Assembly (NCBI GenBank): GCA_050178015.1 | Contig: JBFXGM010000018.1 | Span: 1-64,000 of the forward strand | Source: Gaoshiqia sp050178015 | Lineage (GTDB): Bacteria > Bacteroidota > Bacteroidia > Bacteroidales > Prolixibacteraceae | Direction of reading: 5' to 3' | Length of the DNA: 64,000 bases | Shown here: piece after piece, positions 16,764 to 26,700 of the stretch | How positions within the stretch are numbered: the first letter of the stretch is position 1 | Layout of the letters: each line of letters begins with the position of its first letter | Program-made: the position numbers and the translations under genes | Notes under the pieces: model-generated | What the model saw: only the letters and a program-made list of their open reading frames with translations | Databases searched by the model: none | What the model was told of the DNA's origin: nothing

Positions 16764-19700
16764 ATGGGGACAATAGAGGAACAAGATGATTTAAAACAGA
16801 TTCCTCTCCTTTGTGAACCGAATGCTTTTTGTATTTTTATCACCCAAAATCAGAGCCCTGCAATCGTGTTAAAAGCTTATCTACACAGCCTACTTTTTTT
16901 CATCTTCGTACTTGGCACTTCAGCCCAAACCAACATCTCTTTTCTTCATTACGGAATTGAAAAAGGATTGACTGAATCGAAAATTAACGGAATAGCACAG
17001 GATTCGATTGGCTTCATTTGGCTGGCCAGCGATAATAGCCTCACCCGCTTCGATGGGAATCATTTTAAAACATATAAAAACACCGACGAAAAACAACCCG
17101 CCCTTCCGGTCCACCAAATCAATACTGTTTTTTCTGATTCGAACGGGAAAATCTGGATCGGCACCGAACATGGCGCATGGTACTATGATCATTTCCGCGA
17201 CCGTTTTCTGCCCATGGCGCCAGGTTGGGACCGAATTCGGGTAACTGATTTTGCGGAAGGGGTCAGCGGTGAATTTTGGATCGCCACCGACGAAGGCTTG
17301 GCCATGCATAACCGAAAGACCGGAGAAACGAACTGGTTTACCGACACCGGAACGGTAAAAACTCCTGGCAACGACATCCTGCCAAACAGCAACATAAATC
17401 ATATATGCCGCCAACCCGACGGAGATATCTGGCTGGCAACCTTCCCCAACGGGGTTTACCGGCTTAACCCGCAAACACGGGAAATAACCGCATTCCGAAC
17501 CTTGGGACAAACCAACCTCGACCAACTCCATATTACCAACCTCCGGTTTTCAGAAGGGGAGCTATTACTGAGCACTTTGTTCGATGGATTTTTCATTATT
17601 GATCCCAACAAAGGGTTGGTGAACAATTACATTTTTGAAAACCTGACCCAAGATGTACACCACTTTGACCTCGGCCGGGATTCCATCATCTGGCTGGCCT
17701 CCAACAGCGGATTGATCCGGTTCGACCGCAAAAGCAATACCGCCCGGCGCTTTACCAACGTGCCGACCGATCCATTCAGTCTGGAACGGACTGCCGTCAT
17801 TTATGTATTTGCCGACAAGGACAACAACCTGTGGACTTCATCCGGCATACGCGGCATTAATTACGGATTGAACAACATTCCTTTTCAGCATTTTCTGTTC
17901 GACGATGGCACACCCTATACACTCACCCACAAAGAAGTTACAGCCATTAGTTTCGACCATGCAGGTAACATGTGGCTGGGTTACGAAAGCGGACTGATCG
18001 AGCGGCACAGCTCTGGTCCGTACCGAAGAAAGTCGTACCGGCTGAAAACGAATAGAAAAGACAACAGCTCAGGCGCCATCTTCAAGTTATTTGAAGACAG
18101 CCGCAACCAACTATGGGCGCTCAGCTGGTCGGGAGGACTGCAAAAAATGAACGCAGAAGGAACTGATTTTACCTGGCCCCCTGTAAAACCCGAAGCGGCA
18201 GCAGCTGTTTTGCATACTGCCGACATCCGCGATATTGTTGAAGACGCCAACGGCAACCTTTGGCTAACATTGCATGGCAAAGGGCTCTGGCGCTACCATC
18301 CCGACACGCATGAAGTCAGCGAATTCCGCTATAACGAAAACGACATCGAAAACAGCTTGTCGAATGATTACATCTTCGACCTGTGCCTGGATACCAATCA
18401 GGACCTTTGGATCTCAAGCAGCCACGGGGTTTCACGACTCAACACCAAAACCGGACGATTCACCAATTACTTTCACAACGAAGGCAATCCCAGCAGCCTG
18501 GCAAGCAACACCATTCAGACGATTTACTGTGATCATTCAGGCGTTGTGTGGGCCGGTACCAACAACGGGTTAAACATTTTCATGAAAGAAACCGGTACTT
18601 TTCTGCCGGTACAAAAAGGGCACGATATCGCCTATTTAAATATCTCGTCCATCCGGTCGGTTAAACCCGGGGAAATCTGGGTGAGTACAAAATCCGGAGT
18701 TTTCAGGCTAACGTATTCCGGGGCAACGTCGTTGGAAACACTGGATTATACCATTGATTATTTCAACCAGTCGTATGGGCTGATCTCTTCAATCTATTTC
18801 GAACGTTCGGCAGCGGTTGACGGGCAAGGAACGATTTATTTCGGCGGCAACGAAGGCGTTGATTTCTTTCACCCAAACCAGGTTCCTGCCAAAAAACATT
18901 CCGGTTCCGGGGCGATTCTTACCGAAATTGCCGTGTACGGAAAACCAGTCCTCGCTCGCCCCAACGAAGAAGACCGGAATATACCCGTTGTAGAACTGGA
19001 CTACAATCAACAAATGATTACCTTCCGGTTTACTTCGTTGAATTTCGTCAACCCGGGAAAGCAAAAATACCGCTACAAGCTCATCGGGTTCGATCAGGAA
19101 TGGGTTTATACCCAGCAGGAACAAGTAGCGACCTATACCCGGTTGAAGCCTGGCACCTACTTTTTTCAGGTTGAAACCACCACCCCAACCGGACAATGGG
19201 ACAACCGCTCATCGCTGGTCAAACTGAAGGTCCACCCCCCGTTTTGGATGACTTTTCCCTTTTTGGCAATTTCGCTGATCGTGCTGGGCGGCTCATTTTT
19301 CCTCATTCAACATGCGCATACGCGCCGCCTGATGAAGCGACAGCATGAACTGGAAAAAATCATTGCCAAGCGTACCCGCGAACTGGTGAAAAACAATCAG
19401 GAACTGGTGAAAGCAAACCTGACGAAGAACAAACTCTTCTCCATCGTATCGCACGATTTGCGCAGCCCTTTTTCCGGATTGCTGGGCATGCTGGACCTGC
19501 TGACCAGCGAAGATGAAACCAGCCCGGATGAACAAGCCAACCTGCTTAAGTTGACCAACGACACGGCCATCAACATTTACAATCTGCTTGACAACCTGCT
19601 TTTGTGGGCCAACACCCAAATGGATAAAATCAGTTACCGCCCTGCCCGTATCAACCTAAAAGATATTGTCAATGAAAATATCCAACTGGTCCGTGAGCGG

Positions 19701-20117
19701 GCAAAGCTCAAAAGCATTCAGATTGAGGAACAGTTGCCGCGCGAATTTTCCGCCTTTGCCGACTACAACATGATCAACACGGTGGTGCGGAACCTGATGA
19801 GCAATGCGGTAAAGTTCACTCATCCCGGCGGAACTATTTCCATACTGGGCGAAATACGAGGGACCGATGTGCTGGTCAACATTGCCGACTCGGGCATTGG
19901 CTTGTCACCCAAACAGCTTCAACATTTGTTTGAATTGGGAGAAACCAGTCGCGACGGCACTTCCGGTGAAAAGGGCACTGGCCTGGGGCTGCTAATCTGT
20001 CAGGAATTTATTGCCAAAAACCACGGGAAGATCTGGGCCACCCACAATTATCCGCAAGGAACAGTTTTTCACTTTACCATCCCGACAGAAGAACAGAAAA
20101 TTCCGGCTGGCAGCTGA
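16764..20117 (+). CDS. Two-component propeller sensor histidine kinase
   Basis: Up to 1117 aa. After a signal peptide (LLFFIFVLGTSAQ) come many two-component propeller repeats with blade motifs such as GFIWLASDNSLTRFDG and NLWTSSGIRG. A Y_Y_Y domain follows (FRFTSLNFVNPGKQKYRYKLIGFDQEW), then one transmembrane helix. The kinase has a HisKA box FSIVSHDLRSPFSG with His near residue 897 and a HATPase with NLMSNAVKFTHPGG, DSGIGLSPKQL and GEKGTGLGLLICQEF. It ends there, lacking the receiver and AraC output domains of hybrid HTCS proteins. A GTG at 16866 would place the signal peptide at the N-terminus and may be the true start. The ligand is unknown and no response regulator is adjacent. Confidence 0.92.
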   Translation: MGTIEEQDDLKQIPLLCEPNAFCIFITQNQSPAIVLKAYLHSLLFFIFVLGTSAQTNISFLHYGIEKGLTESKINGIAQDSIGFIWLASDNSLTRFDGNHFKTYKNTDEKQPALPVHQINTVFSDSNGKIWIGTEHGAWYYDHFRDRFLPMAPGWDRIRVTDFAEGVSGEFWIATDEGLAMHNRKTGETNWFTDTGTVKTPGNDILPNSNINHICRQPDGDIWLATFPNGVYRLNPQTREITAFRTLGQTNLDQLHITNLRFSEGELLLSTLFDGFFIIDPNKGLVNNYIFENLTQDVHHFDLGRDSIIWLASNSGLIRFDRKSNTARRFTNVPTDPFSLERTAVIYVFADKDNNLWTSSGIRGINYGLNNIPFQHFLFDDGTPYTLTHKEVTAISFDHAGNMWLGYESGLIERHSSGPYRRKSYRLKTNRKDNSSGAIFKLFEDSRNQLWALSWSGGLQKMNAEGTDFTWPPVKPEAAAAVLHTADIRDIVEDANGNLWLTLHGKGLWRYHPDTHEVSEFRYNENDIENSLSNDYIFDLCLDTNQDLWISSSHGVSRLNTKTGRFTNYFHNEGNPSSLASNTIQTIYCDHSGVVWAGTNNGLNIFMKETGTFLPVQKGHDIAYLNISSIRSVKPGEIWVSTKSGVFRLTYSGATSLETLDYTIDYFNQSYGLISSIYFERSAAVDGQGTIYFGGNEGVDFFHPNQVPAKKHSGSGAILTEIAVYGKPVLARPNEEDRNIPVVELDYNQQMITFRFTSLNFVNPGKQKYRYKLIGFDQEWVYTQQEQVATYTRLKPGTYFFQVETTTPTGQWDNRSSLVKLKVHPPFWMTFPFLAISLIVLGGSFFLIQHAHTRRLMKRQHELEKIIAKRTRELVKNNQELVKANLTKNKLFSIVSHDLRSPFSGLLGMLDLLTSEDETSPDEQANLLKLTNDTAINIYNLLDNLLLWANTQMDKISYRPARINLKDIVNENIQLVRERAKLKSIQIEEQLPREFSAFADYNMINTVVRNLMSNAVKFTHPGGTISILGEIRGTDVLVNIADSGIGLSPKQLQHLFELGETSRDGTSGEKGTGLGLLICQEFIAKNHGKIWATHNYPQGTVFHFTIPTEEQKIPAGS

Positions 20118-20207
20118 ACGGGCTTATTGACAGACGGAAAATCCACATCAGCATAAAAAATAACCGATCAGCAGCAAAGTACGTTATACCGTCTAAAGAC
20201 CTGCATC

Positions 20208-20864
20208 ATGAATACACAACAAACAGCGCTTGTAGCCGGGGCCACCGGCTTGGTTGGCAAACAACTGGTTAACACCCTATTGGCGGATAATCGTTTTGGC
20301 GAGGTGATTGTCTTTACCCGGCGAAAAACCGGATTTATACACCCCAAACTAACTGAACACCTGATCGATTTCGACAAGCCGCAGAGCTGGGCCGAACGGG
20401 TGAAAGGGGATGTCCTGTTTTCATGCCTGGGCACCACCCTGAAGGCCGCCGGGAGCAAAGAAAAGCAATACCGGGTAGATTTTTCCTACCAGTACGAGCT
20501 GGCCAAAGCCGCATCAACCAACAAGGTGGGTGTGCTTATCCTGGTTTCATCGGCCGGGGCCGATCCAAATTCCCGGATCTTCTACAGCCGGATGAAGGGC
20601 GAACTGGATGAGGCTGTTCAACAACTAAACTTCAAAAAGACAGTTATTTTACGACCATCGATTCTGGATGGCAACCGCCAGCCCAAGCGCCCGACCGAAG
20701 CTTTTTCGCTCAGCCTGGCCCGGGTGCTTACCCGTTTTGTTATGAAAAAATACCGGCCTGTTGCCGACAAAACAGTTGCCCGCGCGATGGTAAATTCGGT
20801 GTTCTCTGAAAGCAAAAAAACGATTTTCGAACTGGATGAGATCTTTGCCCTGGCCGGTGAATAA
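20208..20864 (+). CDS. NAD(P)H-binding oxidoreductase (atypical SDR, HTATIP2-like)
   Basis: A 218-aa Rossmann protein with the nucleotide motif VAGATGLVGKQLV at its N-terminus. VLILVSSAGADPNSRIFYSRMKGELDEAV carries the SSAGA and YSRMKG elements typical of the atypical short-chain dehydrogenases related to HTATIP2/YbjT. LRPSILDGNRQ follows. Substrate unknown. It stands alone between the histidine kinase and a small membrane gene on the same strand. Confidence 0.85.
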   Translation: MNTQQTALVAGATGLVGKQLVNTLLADNRFGEVIVFTRRKTGFIHPKLTEHLIDFDKPQSWAERVKGDVLFSCLGTTLKAAGSKEKQYRVDFSYQYELAKAASTNKVGVLILVSSAGADPNSRIFYSRMKGELDEAVQQLNFKKTVILRPSILDGNRQPKRPTEAFSLSLARVLTRFVMKKYRPVADKTVARAMVNSVFSESKKTIFELDEIFALAGE

Positions 20865-20970
20865 TCCATCGCCGATTTGTGCTTGAACCAAAATTATAGT
20901 CCAAAATGCAACTTTCGGAAAACCAAACCGGCAGGGAAATGTTGTTACAGGTGATCTAAAATTTTAAATC

Positions 20971-21408
20971 ATGTATATCGGACTATTACACCTGCACAAT
21001 ACTCTTCGCTGGCTCATCCTGCTGATAGCCCTGGTTGCGTTGCTGAAATATTTCATGGGCTGGTTCAGCCGGCAAAACTGGAAGAAACCAGACAACACAC
21101 TAAGCCTTGTTTTCACCGTACTCATGGATATTCAACTGCTCACTGGCCTGGTGCTTTTCTTTTTCGTCAGCCCGGTCACCAAAGCGGCCTTTCAGGATTT
21201 CGGGGCGGCCATGAAAAATGCGGATCTCCGGTTTTACGCGGTTGAACATTTGGTAATGATGCTCATCGCTGTTGCCCTGGTACACGTTGGACGGGTACGG
21301 GCAAAAAAGGCTGCCAGCAGCCGGGCAAAATTCGGTAATTCGCTGGTTTTCTTCGGCATCGCCTATGTGGTTATCCTGGCCGCGATCCCTTGGGATAGAG
21401 TGTTTTGA
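20971..21408 (+). CDS. Four-helix membrane protein, cytochrome-b-like
   Basis: A 145-aa inner membrane protein with four hydrophobic helices. Histidines lie at helix ends (LHLHNTLRW near the N-terminus, EHLVMM and LVHVGR in the third helix) in positions that could bind haem, as in small cytochrome-b561-like proteins. Haem binding is inference; no CXXCH is present. The start MYIGLLHLHN is unambiguous. Confidence 0.7.
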   Translation: MYIGLLHLHNTLRWLILLIALVALLKYFMGWFSRQNWKKPDNTLSLVFTVLMDIQLLTGLVLFFFVSPVTKAAFQDFGAAMKNADLRFYAVEHLVMMLIAVALVHVGRVRAKKAASSRAKFGNSLVFFGIAYVVILAAIPWDRVF

Positions 21409-21486
21409 ATGATGATTGATGATTGATGATTGGGGATTGAAAACCAGCCATCAGTCATTGATGATCATTCGTTGTCATTTTGAATG
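21409..21486. repeat. ATGATTG-rich short repeats
   Basis: Four near-tandem GATGATTG copies and the inverted form CATTGATGATCATTC fill the gap between two convergent genes. It belongs with the other simple intergenic repeats of this window (55763, 57780, 59640, 63411). Confidence 0.5.
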
Positions 21487-23361
21487 CTATAGCTTGAACT
21501 TTTTCAGCAATTCATTCACATCAAAACGAAGGCTTACTTTGGGGAACCGGATGCCGTTGCCGCCATTGTTCGATTTCGAAACGGCATAGATATCGTCGAT
21601 CAGCGCTTTGTATTTTTGGGCAACAAAGTTTCGTTTCAATTTCAGCGTGGGCGATAATTCGCCGCTCTGCGGGGTCCAGTCCTCGCACACCAGGCGAAAC
21701 CGTTTGATTTCTTCGTGTTGCCCCAGCGTTTTATTGATCAGGGCCACTTCTTTCAGGTACTGCGAGATCACTTCTTTCTTTTGCACCAGTTCTTCGTTGT
21801 CGCGGAAATGAATTTTGTGATGCGAGCACCAGTCGTGCAGGTATTCGAAATTAGGCGAAATCAGGGCGCTGGCAAACTTTTCGTTTTCGCCGATCACCAT
21901 GGCCTGCTCAATAAAGAACGATTCCTTCAGCTTATTTTCGATCATTTGCGGCGCAATGTACTTGCCCCCCGACATCTTGAACATTTCCTTTTTGCGGTCG
22001 GTAATTTTCAGGTATTTGCCCTCTTCCAGCATGCCAATGTCGCCGGTATGGAACCAACCATCTTCGTCAATCACTTCGGCAGTCAGTTCGGGCGCTTTGT
22101 AATAGCCTTTCATCACCGAGGGGCCTTTGCAGAGGATCTCGCCGTCATCGGCAATTTTCACCTCTACCCCATCCAGCACCGGCCCCACGGTTCCAATTTT
22201 CATCTCGCCTGTTGCCGGATTATTTACCGCAATTACCGGCGAAGTTTCCGTCAATCCGTAACCTTCGAGGGTTTGCATGCCCGCCATTCCCAACACGCGG
22301 GCAATGCGCGGCTGTAAGGCGGCTCCACCCGAAACAATATAAACGATATTGTTGCCCAGCGCCTCGCGCCATTTGGAATAAACCAGTTTGTCGGCCAGCT
22401 TGATTTGCATACGGACAAACAGGTTGTATTTTTTATTGTATTCGAAATGACGGGTAAGGCTGAGCGCCCAAAAATAGATGACTTTTTTGAGGCCGGTAAG
22501 CTCCTGTCCTTTCGAGACAAAACCATCATACACACGCTCCAGCAAGCGGGGGACCGAGTTGAACATGTGCGGTTTGATTTCCTTGATAGCCCCCACGATC
22601 TGCCCCAGGTTTCCCACGTAGTAAATTCCCATTCCTTTGTACTGAAAATGATAATTTACGCTGCGTTCGTACACATGGCACAAGGGCAGGAAGCTGATCA
22701 CCCGGTGTTCGTGCCCCAGGTGGTGCATGTGGGAATGGGCCACAAAGTTCGAAACCAGGTTCCGGTGGGTGAGCATCACCCCTTTTGGAACGCCCGTAGT
22801 CCCTGAAGTATAAATCAGTGTAGCCACTTCATCCGCATTTACCGACGCTTTTATCGTTTCCAGTTCGTCCGAAAGTTCCGCCTTTTTGCTTTCGCCCAAA
22901 TCCAGGATTTCCTGGTACGATGGGCAGCCCGGAATTTCTTCGAACCCGTAAATCCCCTTCACGGTACCCAGGTCAGCCACAATCGGACTGAGCTTTTCGA
23001 AAAGCTTTTTGTCGCCCACCAACAGATACTTGGCTTCGGCGTGTTCGAGAATGTAGCGGTATTCCTCATCACCAATCGTCGGATAAATGGGCACATGTAC
23101 CAGGCCGGCCATCGCCAGGCCCATATCGGCAAAGTTCCACTCCGGCCGGTTGGTGGTTACGGTAGCCACCTTGTCGCCGCGCTGCAAGCCGAGGGCCAGC
23201 ATGCCCAAGGCGAATAGAGTTGATTTTTCTACATATTCGGCGGTAGAGTATGTGTACCACTTGCCATCAGTAGCTTTTCCGCCAAGTGCATCTTCACGGG
23301 GAAACTCAGCCTGGTAACGATCCAGTATATCGAACGTGCGGGTTACGGTTTTGCGCATCAT
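21487..23361 (-). CDS. Long-chain acyl-CoA synthetase (AMP-forming)
   Basis: A 624-aa adenylate-forming ligase that activates long-chain fatty acids to acyl-CoA. The ATP-binding motif TLIYTSGTTGVPKGVMLTHRN is followed by the A5-type motif LEGYGLTETSPVIAVN, GWFHTGDIG and the hinge DRKKEMFKMSGGKYIAP. Length is typical of FadD15-like bacterial enzymes. The ATG at 23361 is used, since the frame extends only to a TTG two codons earlier. TATCTTTG at 23392-23399 on the same strand is a candidate -7 box. Downstream it meets the small membrane gene tail to tail. Confidence 0.93.
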   Translation of the reverse strand: MMRKTVTRTFDILDRYQAEFPREDALGGKATDGKWYTYSTAEYVEKSTLFALGMLALGLQRGDKVATVTTNRPEWNFADMGLAMAGLVHVPIYPTIGDEEYRYILEHAEAKYLLVGDKKLFEKLSPIVADLGTVKGIYGFEEIPGCPSYQEILDLGESKKAELSDELETIKASVNADEVATLIYTSGTTGVPKGVMLTHRNLVSNFVAHSHMHHLGHEHRVISFLPLCHVYERSVNYHFQYKGMGIYYVGNLGQIVGAIKEIKPHMFNSVPRLLERVYDGFVSKGQELTGLKKVIYFWALSLTRHFEYNKKYNLFVRMQIKLADKLVYSKWREALGNNIVYIVSGGAALQPRIARVLGMAGMQTLEGYGLTETSPVIAVNNPATGEMKIGTVGPVLDGVEVKIADDGEILCKGPSVMKGYYKAPELTAEVIDEDGWFHTGDIGMLEEGKYLKITDRKKEMFKMSGGKYIAPQMIENKLKESFFIEQAMVIGENEKFASALISPNFEYLHDWCSHHKIHFRDNEELVQKKEVISQYLKEVALINKTLGQHEEIKRFRLVCEDWTPQSGELSPTLKLKRNFVAQKYKALIDDIYAVSKSNNGGNGIRFPKVSLRFDVNELLKKFKL

Positions 23362-23441
23362 TTTCAATTCAATTTAGGTTGAAAAACCGGCCAAAGATAA
23401 TATTTCCTATTTACTGAAGACCTGCCGCAAAACAGAACGGG

Positions 23442-23693
23442 CTTCCGCTTCCGATGTGCAACCTTCCGCCTTCGGGGAAAAGGCTTCCGTGTGCGTGGAG
23501 GAGCTTTCCGCTTCCGTTTTTTTTGTTTCCGTGTGCGTGGAGGAGGCGTCCGCCTTCGTGGTTTTGCTTTCCGTGTGCGTGGCGAACGTGTCCGCAAGCG
23601 TAGAGGACGTTTCCGCATTCGCGGGGAAGGTTTCCGCCTTCGCCCGGAAGAGTTCCGTCAGCGTGGCAGAGGTTTCCGCCAGTGTTGTTTGTC
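23442..23693. repeat. Degenerate 21-nt tandem array (12 units)
   Basis: Twelve exact-length 21-nt units. TCCG at unit positions 3-6 is invariant, CG at 11-12 is present in all but the last unit, and the rest follows YTTCCGYNNNCGNGGNGNANG loosely. Frames on both strands stay open and give heptad repeats (FRxRGxx on plus, AETxxxx on minus), but there is no ribosome-binding site, signal or family likeness. It lies between the acyl-CoA synthetase promoter and the stop of ccsBA. A perfect palindrome follows 5 bp later. Confidence 0.9.
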
Positions 23694-23698
23694 GTCTT

Positions 23699-23731
23699 AA
23701 CCCTGTCAGGTTTTGGAAACCTGACAGGGTT
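23699..23731. repeat. Perfect inverted repeat, 15-bp stem, 3-nt loop
   Basis: AACCCTGTCAGGTTT, loop TGG, then the exact reverse complement. It sits 12 bp beyond the ccsBA stop and could end that transcript, but no T-run follows on the minus strand. The same motif is, to my memory, a widespread dispersed palindrome in Bacteroidota genomes. It borders the 21-nt array. Confidence 0.85.
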
Positions 23732-23743
23732 CTTTCATCCCAA

Positions 23744-26700
23744 TCACTCGTTACTTTTGCCAACAGCAAACTTTTTATATTTCGAATACGACAGAAAGAT
23801 CAACCCAATAACCGCAATGGCCGATACATACACGGCCCAGTGCAGCCCGTCCACGCTTCCTTTGCCGTAAGAGTGCATCCCGCTCAGGAAATAGTTCACC
23901 CCAAAGTAGGTCATCAACACCGACGTGAAGCCAATCACGGTGGCCAGGTTGAAATTAAAATGGCCCCGCAACGACGGGATAAACCGCATGTGTACCACAA
24001 AAGCATAAACCAGCACCGTAATGAGCGCCCAGGTTTCTTTGGGGTCCCAGCCCCAGTAGCGCCCCCAGCTTTCGTTGGCCCAGATGCCACCCAGAAAGGT
24101 ACCAATGGTGAGCATGTACAATCCGAGCGTGGCCGACAATTCGCTGATCGTTGTGAGTTGGTCAACAAAATGAGCGACATTCTGTTGGTTTTGCTTTTTC
24201 ATCAGGGCGTACAGGATCAACACCAGCAGCCCCAGAAAAGCGCTCAGTCCGATAAAGCCGTAGCTGGCCGTAATCACAGCCACATGAATGATCAGCCAAT
24301 ACGACTTCAGCACGGGCACCAGATTGGTAATTTCGGGGTTCATCCAGTTGAGATGGGCAACAAAAAGGGTGATTCCCGAAAGAAAAGCAGCCGTGCCCAA
24401 CACCAGCGGGTATTTCCGTCCGAAGATAAAGCCCGAAAGCATAGCCGCCCAGGCCACATACACCATCGATTCGTAACCGTTGCTCCAGGGCGCATGCCCC
24501 GATATGTACCAGCGCAACACCAGCCCCGCGGTATGAACCAGGAAAATCAACAAAATGATTCCTGAAAAAATAAGCTTTACCGGCCTGCTAACCGGTTTCA
24601 GCCTGAAAATATTGACGAACAAAATGACCAGCAACACAAACCCCACCAGCAAATACCAGGGAAAAACCCGCTTAAACGGTTGAAAATTGTTGTAGGCCAT
24701 TTCGGCAGCCTTCTTTTGTGCCGAAGGAAGGATGGCGGCCCCAAATTTTTCCTGAAAACCCGCTATCGTTGCAAAAATCTGCCGCGGAGCAACATCGCTT
24801 CCCGGGGCAAAAGACTCTTTCAGCAATTGGAAACTGCGGTTCACAAACAGCGAATCGGCCTGGGGATAGCCGGTTGGTTTGCTTCCGGCAGCATGCCAGG
24901 CGCCACTTGGATCAATCGGCGGGAAGAAGGTGAAGAAATCGCCGTTAAAAATCATGAAACAAATATTCACCCGCTCATCCACGTAAATCAGCTCTTTGTC
25001 GAGCTGGTCGCGCATGGCCGGCATCTTGCCGTAGGCTTTTTGCACCGGTTCCAGCATCCGGTACTGCCCATTCGCATCGAAGAAATCAACCGCAGCGGCA
25101 TATTTCCCCTGAATGCCCAGCAAATTGGCCACCCCCTTTTCCACTTTAATCAAGGGCACGGTGCGCCACAGTTCGGGGTACAGGTTCATGCTCAACACCA
25201 CTTCGTCGGCCGATTTTCCCTGGAAAGCAGATTTGCGGGCAACTTTGCGCAACAGCTCGTTCGACAAGGTTGACATCGGCTCGATGCGCCCATCGCGGCC
25301 ATGCACCCACAGTTCGGAGAAATCGCTGACCAGTTCTTTTTCAAGCGCCGGAATGCCGGCCACCTCAGCGCCGCTTGCCTTGGCCTGACCGGAAGCCAGC
25401 ATGAAAACAGCCAGCACCGCAGCAACCTTCAGCTTGTTCAATTCTTTCAAATGGCGCACCAGGTGCTGGAAGTATGAATTTTTATTGATCAGGGAAAGGA
25501 TCATGCCCAGGGTCATCAGAAAATAGCCCAGGTAAGTTACCAGGGTTCCCCAAAAATCTTTATTTACGGAAAGGACCGTCCCCAGTTCGTCCTGGTCGTA
25601 CGACGACTGATAGAAACGGTAACCGCTGTATTTCAAGGTATTGTTCATGAAAATGCGCACATCGCGGTCCACGCCCCGCTCCGGATCGGTCAGCTTGATT
25701 TCGCTGGCAAACGATGAAGGGCTTTCGGAGCCAATATAGCGGTCGAGCTGAAAATCTTTCAGGTGCAGTTCAAACGGCAGGTAAATCGGCTCTGAGCCGT
25801 AGGTGAGTTTCACGGGGGTATTTCCGATGTTATACGTTACCGGCTCGCCCGTCTGGCCGCTGCGGCCAAACACATTGACGATGTTTTTCCGCTGCCCGTC
25901 GGAGATTTCCAGCACCACGGCATCCTCGCCCGAGTTGCCCGCAGGGTCGCGCGTAACACGGATCAGCGCGGTGGGATAGAATTTTTTCACTAACAACATG
26001 TAGTTATCGAAAGCATAAAGCTGCATCGGCTGCACCTCGATGCGTGAACCGGCAGCCACCGGTTCGGGCTCGCCCCCGGCCATCGAACGGATTTCCATCT
26101 CACGGTCGGTTTCCAGGTAGAGCTGATCGCCTTCCTGAACAAAACGGATATCCGCCGCGGGATTAAACCCGACAACTGCTGCGCCCAGATCGATTTGTTC
26201 GCCCTCTTGAAACGAAAAAGACTGCATCCCCTGACCTGCAGAGATTACAAAATCCACCAACGGTGAACCAGCAGGGTGTTCGACCGGAGTGCGCACGGCG
26301 TTTTTCACAAAACCCACCGACTTCACCTTCACCTTTTGCCCTTCAATTTCGAGGCTTTCGCTAATTTGACCGTAGCTGAGTTCCGAAAAAAGCACTTTCT
26401 CCCGAACCTGTTCATCCCCGGCTTCAATGGTAAAATACGAATCGGTGGAAACAATGGAATTGGAGCCTTGCCCCTCACGAATGTGCATCATCCCTTCAAA
26501 ACTGATATAACGGGTAATGGCCGCGCCCAGCACAATCAGGATAAACGACAGGTGAAAAATACCGATCGTCAATTTCTTAGGCGTATATTGTTTATATCGG
26601 ATAAAATTGACCACCAAACTGATCCCCAACAAGATGAAAACCAACTCAAACCAGTGTGCATTGTAAATGATTGCTTTGGCGGCATCGGTGCCCCAACTGC

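Noticed and set aside
23407..23769. 120-aa AETxxxx heptad protein on minus
   Set aside because: Same reason: an open frame through the array, and its N-terminus is made from the palindrome at 23699-23731.
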